Source of the DNA: Bullera alba
Taxonomy: Eukaryota; Basidiomycota; Tremellomycetes; Tremellales; Bulleraceae
Reading direction: 5' to 3'
Length of the DNA stretch: 64,000 nt
Assembly: GCA_001600095.1 (NCBI GenBank)
Contig: BCIX01000006.1
Coordinates: 1,302,001-1,366,000, forward strand
Shown one piece after another: positions 22,963-32,467 of the stretch; position 1 is the first letter of the stretch, and each line of letters opens with the position of its first letter. Under the pieces are notes generated by a model. The model did no database searches. It saw only the letters and a program-made list of their open reading frames with translations, and had not been told where the DNA came from. The position numbers and the translations under genes were made by a program.

Positions 22963-23238
22963 CTAGTCCTTATTCGACGCCTCAGTGGCAGCAGTCTCTG
23001 TCGCCTGAGTGGACTTCTTTGGAAGCGCATCGTTCACATCAGAGTCTTGCGGGCAGTCGAAGGCATGATAACCATACACACCCGGGTTGGTACCGGTAGC
23101 TGTACCGGTTTTCTCTCGGTTCGCGGCGATCCCCTCGCGGGTGATGTAGTGAGTGCCGCCCACTTGTACGTGGGACGGACTCGCCGACGAGCCACCCTTG
23201 GAAGCGTTGGAAGCATCGGTGGTGGCGTTGGTTGACAT
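22963..23238 (-). CDS. Small hydrophilic protein, array copy 2
   Basis: The 91-residue frame begins MSTNATTDAS and shares the family layout: Ser/Gly-rich start, an aromatic-basic core (GGTHYITREGIAANREK) leading to GVYGYHAF, and a Thr/Ala/Glu-rich tail ending in NKD. It has one Cys. Upstream, a CTAAC branch and CCCCTCAG acceptor lie 9 bp before this ATG and would splice the leader exon at 23353-23466 in frame. No signal peptide or membrane segment is present in either model. Function unknown. The close match of flanking non-coding DNA with copy 1 shows a recent duplication, whereas the protein core has diverged, which suggests relaxed or diversifying selection. Confidence 0.65.
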   Translation of the reverse strand: MSTNATTDASNASKGGSSASPSHVQVGGTHYITREGIAANREKTGTATGTNPGVYGYHAFDCPQDSDVNDALPKKSTQATETAATEASNKD

Positions 23239-23352
23239 TGTGAAGTGCTGAGGGGAATGTGTTAGGTGTCTGCTGAAATTCGGTGATGTGAGCGAATAGC
23301 AAAATGATGAAGAAGAGAAGAGCGAGAATGGGGCTGGAGACCCCTTAAGTAC

Positions 23353-23466
23353 CCTCTGCAAGCTGTGCTTGGGCTTCCTGACCACGGCGTATGGCTTCTT
23401 CAGGTGTTCACGGGACCCTTCGACAACGGAGGGACCAGGTGTCTTTCCTTTCTTGCAGGTGCTCAT
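23353..23466 (-). other. Conserved leader exon or upstream ORF of array copy 2
   Basis: The frame starts MSTCKKGKTP and continues SREHLKKPYAVVRKP. It matches copy 1 residue by residue apart from about ten substitutions. The end at 23353 precedes a weak GTACTT donor. Phase 0 at both ends would fuse it to the copy 2 protein. Confidence 0.45.
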
Positions 23467-23924
23467 TGGGTGCTCACCTGTTTGTGGTGTCATCGATGAC
23501 GTGTAATAGTCTTGATAGCGAATGCTAGAATGTTCTGATTATACCCAGGCGTGGCCAACGTGGCGACAGACGAGAAGGTGTCCAGTAGCACAGCTGCACA
23601 AATGACTGATGGAAAACTTTACTCACAAACGAACGACGACTGACGAATGCAAAGGTTCTTTGACGAGCTCTGATCTGATTCACGATTCAGCGGCGGCCCA
23701 TCGCCTACAGGTCTCTCAAGCACCAACTACGCTAAGCCTCGACAAACAACCTGTGCTCAATCTGCCTCTGTAATCTGTGCCCGCAGCATCAAGTCTCGGT
23801 GAAGCAATGTCATCTCTCATCTACTTCACTGATCATCTCTCCTTACGAAACCTCGATCATATACCCCTTCCGAGCGACTCTCTCTCTCACATGCTCGGTC
23901 GGGCGGGGCAAGCAAGACCGTGGT

Positions 23925-24233
23925 CTACGGCTTGCTGGCTGTCGTATCGGCCGGTTCTGACCCAGCAGGGCGATTCGTCATGGTACCATCTTTTGAGACC
24001 TCTGTGAATGGGGGCGTGCGGATCTCATCGTACCTCAAAGAGCTGCGCGGGTAGCTCACGGAAGGATAGCCATTGTACGAACCTGTCGGCCCTTTGCTCT
24101 TGTTGATCTCGGCCAGTTCCTCGCGGGTGGGATAGTGTCTTCTGTGCGCCTCACCCGACAACGGTTTGTCAGACGACCTGCCAGTGCCCTGAGAGGCGGC
24201 TGTGCCACCGCTTGTGTTTGCGTTGCTCGACAT
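23925..24233 (-). CDS. Small hydrophilic protein, array copy 3
   Basis: The 102-residue frame begins MSSNANTSGG, almost the same as copy 1. Its core reads RRHYPTREELAEINKSKG followed by GPTGSYNGY, the best version of the family motif. The tail has extra Tyr, Arg and Pro residues (SYPRSSLRYDEIRTPP). The upstream region holds a related frame (SSYTVTRR...PPERVL), but the likely CTTCCAG acceptor would place this ATG out of frame with it, unlike copies 1 and 2. The leader of copy 3 is therefore either decayed or spliced differently. Function unknown. Confidence 0.65.
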   Translation of the reverse strand: MSSNANTSGGTAASQGTGRSSDKPLSGEAHRRHYPTREELAEINKSKGPTGSYNGYPSVSYPRSSLRYDEIRTPPFTEVSKDGTMTNRPAGSEPADTTASKP

Positions 24234-24560
24234 GTTGCAGAGTAAAGGACTTGTTGAACTGGAAGCGAGTTATAGTGATTGGGATGTGAGTAGCGTGTTG
24301 ATGATGAACATCGGCAGGGAGGAGGGGGCTGACGATTCTATCAGTACTCTCTCCGGGGGCTTCCCTCCCTCGGGTCCTCGACGTGTGACGGTGTAGCTCG
24401 ATCCTCGCGGGCTTTGCGACAAGGGAGCGACCAGTCCTGCAGACTCGGAAGAGGTGTCTGAAGTTCTGGCAGGACGTTGAGAAGCTGCGATGGAAGCACT
24501 AGAAGATTCAGGCCATGTCACTTCGATGGTGTGGCACTGTACCGGGAGTGTCCTCACATT

Positions 24561-24969
24561 GCAGGTGAACGTACGAACGCTGTAGTCTGTAAGGCTGTTT
24601 GTAAGCTGCTGCCAGCTGCCATATCGTCCAGGCGCTCTTAGCCCCGGGGACGGAGAGGCACGGAGGGGTGATCAGGCGATGAAGGGTCCTTTGGCGACCT
24701 CACTGGCAGAGCTGGCATCGCGATCCTTCACAACGGGACTTCGGCGACCCAAGGAGCACACACTGGCTTTTCTGGCTCACTGACCTCTCCAGTTGACAAG
24801 ACCATTCGAATTGAAGTGGTTCGACATCATCGCCCTACAGCAGTCAATCAAGTCAATATGCCAGACCAGACCGACATCATCCTGCCAATGTCAGCGAAGT
24901 GAGCTTCATCTTCGTCCCAAGCAGTTCCCATTCTTCCATGCCCTACTCCCTCCCGCGTCTGTTATCTGT
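24561..24969. other. Intergenic region and unresolved 5' part of the ASCH-like gene
   Basis: About 410 bp. A branch-acceptor pair (CTGACCTCTCCAG) ends at 24792 and a GTGAGC donor lies at about 24899, so the next gene may have exons here that I cannot join in frame. No RNA gene is visible. Confidence 0.35.
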
Positions 24970-25605
24970 ATGCACGAGAACTCAACCCAGGGGCGACTGG
25001 ATAAGACTGAGCTGGAAGTGTGCAGTGCTGACGAACCTAGACCTGAAGACTACATGAACATGATAGTCAACCAGACCAAGACCCACGAATTCAGGAAGAA
25101 GCTCTACCCACCCACGGTCCAGCGGATCTGGTTCTACGAGACGGCTCCCATATCCGCCATAACTCACATATGCGAGATCGGTCCTGTGGTAGTCAGGCCC
25201 AAGCGCTCTGTCCCTGCCACTCCGCTCTCCGCTCCACCCACTGCCCCTCCGCCCAAGGTGACTCGGAGCCTCGCCAAGACCGTCAATCCGACCGAAGTAG
25301 ATCAACCCCTTCAGTCCAATGGTAGCAATGCCACCCCAGGGGGTGGGGATGAGGGAGAGAGCTGGCATCTGCCACTTGGACCGGTCGGTAATGCCGAGTA
25401 TAATGCCCACGAGGAGTCGTTCGTGGGGTACGACTACGCATACCCCCTCACAAGCTGTTATCGCCTTCCAGCGCCAATCACCCTCGAAGATTTCAAAGCC
25501 TACGGAATGGCTTCGGCGCCGAGGGGAATGGTGTACCTCCCTGAGGCTATAAAACGTGATATCCAGTGGGACAGACAGGTCTTGGTGTGGGAGAACCCGA
25601 AGTAG
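24970..25605 (+). CDS. ASCH/PUA-like domain protein
   Basis: The 211-residue frame starts at the first in-frame ATG. A domain begins about residue 20 with PEDYMNMIVNQTKTHEFRKK and continues VQRIWFYETAPISAITHICEIGP. This pattern (KTxEFR, an RIWFYETAP strand, then HICEIG) is like ASCH domains, PUA-fold modules that bind RNA or modified bases. A Pro/Ser/Ala-rich loop of about 70 residues interrupts the fold. The second half (YRLPAPITLEDFKAYGMASA, then PRGMVYLPEAI) completes it. The frame is open well upstream of the ATG, and a spliced start is possible. Fold assignment is by eye; no catalytic role can be claimed. The gene converges with the GH5 gene, 220 bp apart. Confidence 0.65.
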   Translation: MHENSTQGRLDKTELEVCSADEPRPEDYMNMIVNQTKTHEFRKKLYPPTVQRIWFYETAPISAITHICEIGPVVVRPKRSVPATPLSAPPTAPPPKVTRSLAKTVNPTEVDQPLQSNGSNATPGGGDEGESWHLPLGPVGNAEYNAHEESFVGYDYAYPLTSCYRLPAPITLEDFKAYGMASAPRGMVYLPEAIKRDIQWDRQVLVWENPK

Positions 25606-25825
25606 TAGAACAGTGGATGTAGATGGGGAAGTGAAATTGGAGGGCAGATGAGCGATTCTCGGAAGATGTGAAATCCTGCGAAGTCGTCCATCCAATCCAT
25701 TTGCGCGCTCCGTCGATCTGAGCTATATAGTATAGACTCGTAGATGCATACAATACCGATTATACTATGTCAAGCTCTATTTTCCGTTAGATAGCGACAC
25801 CCCTCTTGTCTAACGACTCCTCTCC

Positions 25826-27496
25826 TTATCCGAGATAGACCGCCCAAGCTGCTATTGTCGCGCAGAAACCGACGAAGAGCAAGATGAGCGGAGAGAAGGC
25901 CACAGCCCTCTGGCCCCCGCTTCCCGGCCGCCTTGGGGCGGTGTAGTTGAATCCAGCGTCCACACACCCGTTCTCCAGTATGGGAAAGACGTATGTCGAC
26001 GAATTACTGATATCCGATGGGATGTACTGTTGTGCCACACCGCGCCTGTACGACCAAGTGTCTATTTCATACTGTGTCTTCCCTACTCGAGCCATCAGCA
26101 CATGTCCAGTCCAGTGACACTGCCACTTACATGTCCAGAAGTAGAATCCCAGAATCGGCTGGCCAGGGCCGTTGGGGGTGTATGCAGCCAATTGAGCCTC
26201 AAAGAAGAGCCGATACCAAGTCCGCTGGGCCTGAGTGTCCCCGTAGCTCGGTCGGGAGGAGTTTGGCGGTCTTCCCGATTCCAATGACCATTCTCCTACT
26301 ATCTGAGGCAGGAGGTTCCCACTGGTGGATTTCAGTTCCTGGGACATGTCGCAGATGCGCTGCAGGATCTCCTCGTGTGGTAGATTGTTATTGGGTTCAA
26401 AGGCGTAGTACTGGTGTGTATCGAGAACGATGTTGCTTGCAGGTCTTCGGGCGTTCTCATTGCTGGGATCGTAGTTGCTCCAGTAGTTGGGTCCCCAAAA
26501 GGCATCTTCGTATGGCATGAGCTTGGCTTCGTATTCCTGTTCGCGGCAGCTCACCGTGTATTGTCACATTGACCTGACTCCGGTTGACCGACAACGCAGT
26601 TTCGATCCCCTCCGCGTAGAACTGCTTGAGATAGTCCATCGTGAATGTCGGGTCTGTCAACCTCGGCTCGTTGAGCAGCTGGATACCTAGACACGAATGA
26701 GCTCATTGTCTCGCACGCAATCTCGACACTGAGCTCACTCTTCACTGCCCCTCCGTAGATGTCCTGCGTGAACTCCGCCGTGAGATTCCGTATCACAGCT
26801 ATCGTCCGATCCTCGTTCGTCGAGTTGTCGGCGAATCCAACGGGGCCTATTCGCCCAGAGTGATCATATCCATTCTGACTCCCAGGTGCTCCATGCAAAT
26901 CGATGAGTACTGTCAGGTCGAGGCTTCGTGCCCATTGTACCGCTTGGATCAAATACGGATACTAAACCAAACGGAAACGCCAAGACATCAGCTCCTCGTT
27001 GCTGTGTTCTCGACGCACACTCACCTGACCAGAGACGTATGGCTCAGTGTTTTGAACATCGACGGCCCAGTATCCAATTGGTATCCTCACAGAATTGAGG
27101 CCGGCATTCCGGATATCCACAAAGTCGTCAAATGTGAAGAATGACCTACACACCCATCAGTTCCGCTGTCCTCTGATGAAACGCCTGCGCAGACTCACTG
27201 CCAATGATCTTCCAGACGACTTCTGCAATTTGACTTTCCTAGGCTCGCGCACAGCGTCCATTCATCCACTGTCCCTCCAGAGAACAAAGACGGTGTGATC
27301 CTGGTGCGATGTCAGCTCGTGCCCGAATTGTTCAACTGCGCACGCACCACTCTTCGGCCACGAGCCATCCGCCGATATTGACCCCTCTGATCGGTTCCGG
27401 GTAGCTTATAGCTTGGAACTGCCTAGTGGCCACACCCAACTTCCCCTCAGCGAACGCACCTAGCGAGATGGCCGTCGCCAGCCATGTCGCCCTCAT
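25826..27496 (-). CDS. GH5-type exo-1,3-beta-glucanase, secreted and probably GPI-anchored
   Basis: The enzyme splits glucose from beta-1,3-glucan and remodels the cell wall. ATG at 27494-27496 opens a signal peptide (WLATAISLGAFAEG). Spliced exons give IRGVNIGGWLVAEEW, PSLFSGGTVDEWTLC, a DHWQSFFTFDDFVDI block, VRIPIGYWA, and LTVLIDLHGAPGSQNGYDHSG. The acid/base Glu is in LLNEPRL and the nucleophile Glu in IVGEWSLE; TYDTHQYYAF-like and FYFWTWKTQ blocks also fit family GH5 (exo-glucanase branch). The C-terminus has a small-residue ω-like region (GSGGQ) and a hydrophobic tail (SPLILLFVGFCATIAAW), as in GPI-anchored proteins. Several N-glycosylation sequons are present. Two CACGTG boxes lie about 175-190 bp upstream. 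Confidence 0.88.
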
Positions 27497-29326
27497 CCGA
27501 TATCAAGCCGTTGGGTTGCTTGTTGAAGTCGAAAGGAGACTCGAAATTCCAGCTGGCGGTTTCAGGCAGCTGTCGATCGGCAGGAGCGGTGCCTGGGTGG
27601 CAAAAAAGATGCGCACTCCTCCGTCGGCTTGGCTCTGTCGGCCGGCTTCTTCGGCATGACGTCAACAACCACGTGGTCTGCACGTGGCGACTCGCTCGCC
27701 AACTGCGCTCATTGCCAGACGCGTTGCGACTGGCGACTGACCGCTCCTGTCGGCGTCCTCAATCCCGGTGTCTCAAGCTGTCCTCAGCTAGTGTCACACC
27801 TTGTCCCACCCCGCAATATGTACTTGTATAGAGGATGCCCGCATTTACGGGCTCGAACAGCTGGTCACCGTGACAATGTTGCAGAACGTCAACTCAAAGT
27901 ACGAAGTGCAACGCCCAAGTATCCTTCTCCAACCTTTGAATTGTTTGCGCTTTGCTCTGCTGTGGTCGAGTATCGTATACAGTCGTCCCTTGCTGTCCCT
28001 CGGAAGCCGGACATGCACCGGGGCGTTCGCCGCTTGAGACCGGATCTTTTTAATGACACTTGACCAAAATCAACCAGAATTGACCCCGCAGCCGCAGTCG
28101 TAATGGCGGTGTATGGCCTGATCTTAAGCTTACCGGCGGCGTGTGCGTTCTCTGGTCTTCTCTAGCTCTTCTAGTCTTTTCTGACAGTTCTGTAGCTTCT
28201 GTCCTCTTTTGTCTTGTAATCCTGAAGTCTCTCTCTACGCTGCTCTGGCCGCACTTCCACCTCTCCGAGTCTCGAATTCTCGCCTTCATTGACTCTTTCC
28301 CCCTCTGCTGGTCATGTATCTGAGTTGATCTGCCTCTCGTTGGCCATATACAGCAGCGCTAGTATCGTAAGGACGCGTAAGGATTTACTAGATCTGGACT
28401 TGCTAATTTCGTCTCTCGGACCTTTTTCCGGCATCAACTCGTATCTCGTAACTCGTATATACAGAATGCATTGACAGAGATTGACAGGCGGCCCAGGTCT
28501 ATTGGCTATGGTAATCAGGGTTCGCCATTCCTTAAAGAATTGGAGATATTTGTAATCGCCTGTGCGGAATCAAAATTCGAAAAGGATGCTCTGCTCTAAA
28601 GTAAGCTTGGGACTTTTGGCTGGATCCTAGCCGGCGCGCGGGGCACGCCGGTTCACTTATATTGCGAGACATGAAACATGCGTGATGAGATCTCGAGCCA
28701 GCTCGAGCGCTCAGAGATCTCCCGGCGAGTGGAAGGAGAAGGAAGTCTCGGGGCCATTCTGAGATCTATTCTCGACCCGTCCGTCTGAATCCCATGGAGG
28801 CTCTCATTTGCCTGTAGTAGTAGTGACGAGTCACTGATGGGTTGAGCCAGATTGGGGACGCCGTCATCAACTATAGCCCTCTATGGCCCTCTTCAGCGCT
28901 TCAGCCGCGAGCACTCGAGAGCAGCAGCTTTGAGACCGGTGATCTCGCTGGCTTTAGGGGGTCTGTACCTGTCCGTACTCTACCCGTGTGCTATGACCTA
29001 TTGTCTGCGGTGTACGCCTGGGACAGCCCGGGACAGCCTGGGACGTGCTGCCGATGGGAATAAGCATGTTCGGGATTCGATAATCGAGATGCCGATCAAT
29101 CCCCCTAGGCCTTTGGCGTTTGAGCTCGTTTGCCTTTGATCTTCTGTGCTTCCTCTGGGCAGTGCACTGCAGTGCAGCATGCGACACGTAACAGCATGGC
29201 ATCATGATCAAGGAGACGAGTAGATCATCAGAAGGTCTCTGGGTATGGTATAAAGAGTACAAAGCCAGATTTGTTTGTACACATACACACCCCACTCGCA
29301 CAGTCGCACGCAGAGCACGCAGCAGA
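27497..29326. other. 1.8 kb region without a supported gene
   Basis: The right part holds the promoter of the next gene, with TATAAA at 29249-29254, 73-78 bp before its ATG. The left end holds the GH5 promoter with CACGTG at 27670-27675 and 27681-27686. Between them are a pyrimidine-rich tract (about 28140-28330), a segment with inverted AGATCT/CTCGAG motifs (28685-28725), a GGGACAGCC-type triplicate (29016-29045) and a perfect palindrome TGCACTGCAGTGCA (29163-29176). Open frames are short and lack matched splice sites. I see no tRNA or snRNA. Confidence 0.45.
29249..29254 (+). promoter_or_regulatory. TATA box of the 29327 gene
   Basis: TATAAA sits 73-78 bp before the ATG at 29327, in a purine/pyrimidine mixed leader. 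Confidence 0.5.
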
Positions 29327-30122
29327 ATGAGCATCAACTTCTCGAACGAGGCCAAGATGGCTGGTAGCGATCACCACATCGAAACCAGAGACCATGGACG
29401 GGGATATAGCCAGATCAGGATGTGGCTTCGGACGGTACTCCTATCTTCGCTCCTGGTACTCAGTCATGAGATCGTTTCCCGCCTGGCGGCCGTCGGTGAG
29501 TGGGCTCAACCAGATCATGATATTGATGGAGATTTGGCTGATGCTGTACTGCAGGTGCATCATACTCACCAGAAGCACTGAGCGCCTTCCGATCGTTATC
29601 ACCCTTGATCTTCCTCACCCTCCTCTGGATCGGATTCACCCTGCTTGAGATGAGCGATTCTCCCCGCCTGCCCTCCGTGGAATATGACGGAGTGGAAGTG
29701 GAGTCTTGGGCTATCTTTGAGAGGACTTGGATGGAGTTTGTCCTGAACTCGATACTGCTGTCCGGCTGGATCAGTGAGTCAAAAGTGCCCCTCCTCTTTC
29801 ACAAGAGGGATCCCACTCATGGAACACAGCTGATAAATTCCAGTCTCGGCAGCTCGATGTATCAACGTCCCGGACTTCATCCACCTCGGTCAGTCAGCTA
29901 ACTAACCAACCCGCAAGTCGTGCTGATAATGTTACTCTAGGTGTCTTGCCTGTATCCCTCCTCACGGTGATATCTGCAGTGATGGGACTACAACTTCAAA
30001 TCGTGCTCAGTATCGCATACCACGCAGTTTGCCAGGGATCCAGCTCCGTCCTCACCTCCCGCTTCTGGAACGAGAGAAGTGGATACTGGGACAGACGGAT
30101 CATGTTGGACGAGGGGATGTAG
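29327..30122 (+). CDS. Hypothetical four-helix membrane protein
   Basis: Four exons (29327-29495, 29555-29773, 29844-29888, 29941-30122) give 204 residues with consistent phases. The N-terminal 30 residues are polar. Hydrophobic helices follow: MWLRTVLLSSLLVLSH at about 32-48, SPLIFLTLLWIGFTLLEM at about 71-88, a FVLNSILLSGWI helix at about 117-130, and a long VSLLTVISAVMGLQLQIVLS helix at about 149-172. The tail is charged (WNERSGYWDRRIMLDEGM). I know no family with this pattern and assign no function; a role in an internal or plasma membrane is likely from topology only. The gene has a TATA box and a short leader. Confidence 0.75.
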
Positions 30123-30329
30123 GAGGAGGCATGTTCACCTGCATCGCCAGGCTGTTATCACCACTGTAGACCTGTCTAAAACTGCATACTGAACCCTCCG
30201 AATCAAGCATCACTGGATCGGTCACTATCTCGTCCCATCACTAGAAAATCACGCTCGTGTCAAATGTTGTTGTAGCGTATACCACCAGATGCATAGAATA
30301 GACCAAAGCACTGGAAGCCTCCTCCTGGA

Positions 30330-32155
30330 TCAGTTGGCATACCCTTTCCACGTCGTAGTCATCAGTGGATGAGCCATACCCTCGCTTGGAATGAGGTTCG
30401 GCGTCGTTTCCAACTTGCCAAACAAGTCCGTTGAATGGATGTAATGCAGCCCAAAACCGACCTACGCAGGGTCCTACGTCAGCGAGTATACCCTACGTCA
30501 GTAGGCAGTCTGCTCACGGTGTAAGGGACGCCAATGGCTGAATCGTCCGATGGTCCGGTGACCGTTGTTGAGCCCGATGCCTCTCTGATAGCAGCGCTTG
30601 ACACGGGCTTGCTAGAGCTCGAGGATGAGCTCGAACTGGGCTTGCTGGAGGAAGATGAGGATGAGGAAGAGGAAGAGGACTTCTTCGCAGCCTCGGCTTT
30701 GGCCTTCTCCCTCTCCCGCTCCTTCAAGGCTTGCATCTTGGCCAACTTCTCCTTGTCCCCGTCCGAGGGCTTAGCGGAAGACGATGAGCTGGATGATGTG
30801 CTGGGACGGGATGAGTTTGATCCGGAGGACGAGCTGGACGATGAAGATGAAGAGGCACTGGAAGATGAGCTGGCGGGAGGAGTGGGATTCAGCTCTTGCG
30901 AGACGAGCTGAATCGAGAAGAACAGCAGGAGCAGGAAACCGAGTGATTTGTTGACTGTATGACTCATCAGCCTCACGCATCTCAAGACGAAGCTTGACTC
31001 ACGCAGACTGATGCCGATGATCATGGCTAGACATTTGGTCCTCCATAGTTTCTGCTTCTCACTTCACATCGGTAATCAGTCGACGATTCCCACGTATGCG
31101 AGCGACACTCCGGTACTCGGACTCACCGATCCTCAACTGCCTTCTGTTTGGCTGCCTCGGCCATCTTAATCTTCATCGCCTCTGCTTCCTTCTTCTTCTT
31201 CTCCGCTTCCTCTACCGCTTTCTTCTTGTCCGCAGCGTCTTTCTCGGCTTTCGCCTTGGCTTCAGCTTTCGCTTTCTCCTTCTCCTTCTCTTTCAGTTTC
31301 TCCTTTTCTTTCTCCTTCTCCTTCTCTTTGGCCTTTTCCTTCTCCTTCTTCTTCTTCTCGTCGTCGACTGGCGGTGCCTCTGGCTTGTTGAAATGGCCCC
31401 TATCAGCCCAGTCAGCTTACCCTCCACGGGACTCTCTTACATGCGAGGCCGTGTCCGACTTACACGTGGGCTGGCATGCCACTCTCCCACCAGAGCTCAG
31501 TGCCCATACGAGCCGCTTTGCCCATAGGGAACGGCCACGGCAACATCCGATTCAGCCTAGTCGTCAGGAATGCCGATGGGTGAGCACGCAAATCATCCCA
31601 TGGTGTCGGTTCAGGCTCAGATGGTTCCTTCTTTTCCTTCTTCTCTTCCTTCTTCTCCTCCTTCTTCGCTGACGACGACGAGGAAGATTGCTTGGATTCT
31701 TCTGGCTGATCAGCGATGATCTGGTTCCAGATCAAGAAGAAGCTATCAAGCGTCAAGCCTAATCAGCAACGTCTCAGACTATTGGGTAGGAGCTTACACG
31801 ATGAAAGCGACGGTCATGTGGACGTAAGTGACATGTAGGCGTGGGACACCAGGTATGATCCCCGTCATCTGAGTCACTGATCTTGATGTCAGCTGACACA
31901 CTGCTGACACAGATCAACCAAGACCGATCTAGACTCACGCAAGGCCAGTAGGCAGAAGACAAAGCCATACTGGAGTACCAAAGGCGCGACGTTGCCGAGC
32001 TTCTCGGGACTGGGGAATAGCGCTGGCACAACATTACTCGCGAGGAAGAGCACCATGCCGAGGATGAGAATGGTGTAGACCGGTGCGGGTGCGCCCAGCG
32101 AGTCGAGGGGGCTTGTGATGGGGGAGGGGGGATACATGTAAGGCGAGTAGTTCAT
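30330..32155 (-). CDS. Hypothetical membrane protein with a Lys/Glu-rich coiled coil
   Basis: Seven exons can be joined in frame from ATG at 32155. The N-terminus has Pro/Ser-rich sequence, then helices VYTILILGMVLFLASNVV and VLQYGFVFCLLALL, then VHMTVAFIVFFLIWNQII. A KKEEKK segment and a conserved-looking WWESGMPAHVGHFNKPEAPP block follow. Next is about 70 residues of almost pure Lys/Glu/Ala (KEKEKAKEKEKEK type), a probable long helix. An intron with the unusual acceptor GTGAAG leads to LWRTKCLAMIIGISLLNKSL and a fourth helix (FLLLLFFSIQLVS). A Ser-homopolymer region and a short conserved end (YIHSTDLFGKLETTPNLIPSEG) close the protein. Function unknown. Its architecture recalls the larger Lys/Ala-rich gene at 37.4-40.9 kb. 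Confidence 0.7.
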
Positions 32156-32467
32156 CTTGAGTAGCTGCGAGGTTGTAGAGAGGGGAGTAGGCTATGATGG
32201 GCGGTGCGGAGTGATGGGGTGTCGACAGTGTTAGATGGGTGGAATACTTTGTATCGTGGGTGATAGCTGGAATCGCACATAATCCAACTCGGTCATACGT
32301 TGACGGGTCAGCTCACGACAGAGGAAGTCAATGTCAAAGGACGGCTAGAGTGAGACGTTTCATAGCTCAGTATGGTGTCACTGATACACCCTTCCAGCTC
32401 TTAGTACCGGTGACCAGTCTAACCGACTGATCCGTAAGCAGTAGCATCATCAAAATTGCCAGCCTCA
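32156..32467. other. Promoter/3' UTR spacer
   Basis: This 312 bp lies between two minus-strand genes and should contain the promoter of the membrane protein and the 3' UTR of the disordered protein. Nothing specific is seen. Confidence 0.45.

Larger units (their letters stand above)
21868..24560 (-). repeat. Tandem triplication of a roughly 0.97 kb gene unit
   Basis: An AGCAATGTCATCTCT element followed by a TCACTGATC-type string occurs at 21868, 22852 and 23813, i.e. at 984 and 961 bp spacing. Each is about 110-130 bp downstream of a small minus-strand gene. Copies 1 and 2 also share the upstream palindrome GTCATCGATGAC (22506-22517 and 23489-23500, 983 bp apart), a GTGGCCAACGTGGCGA box and a split leader exon. 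Copy 3 is more diverged. The pattern is best explained by two successive unequal crossovers. The whole unit (gene, promoter and 3' element) has been copied. Confidence 0.85.

Noticed and set aside
28141..28323. Hydrophobic 60-residue plus-strand ORF in the pyrimidine tract
   Set aside because: The Leu/Ser/Phe content is a direct result of the CT-rich DNA. It could be a transcript, but not a supported protein.
30534..31672. Plus-strand Ser/Phe- and Glu-rich frames opposite the 30.3-32.2 kb gene
   Set aside because: Same effect from the Ser-homopolymer and Lys/Glu tracts on the minus strand.
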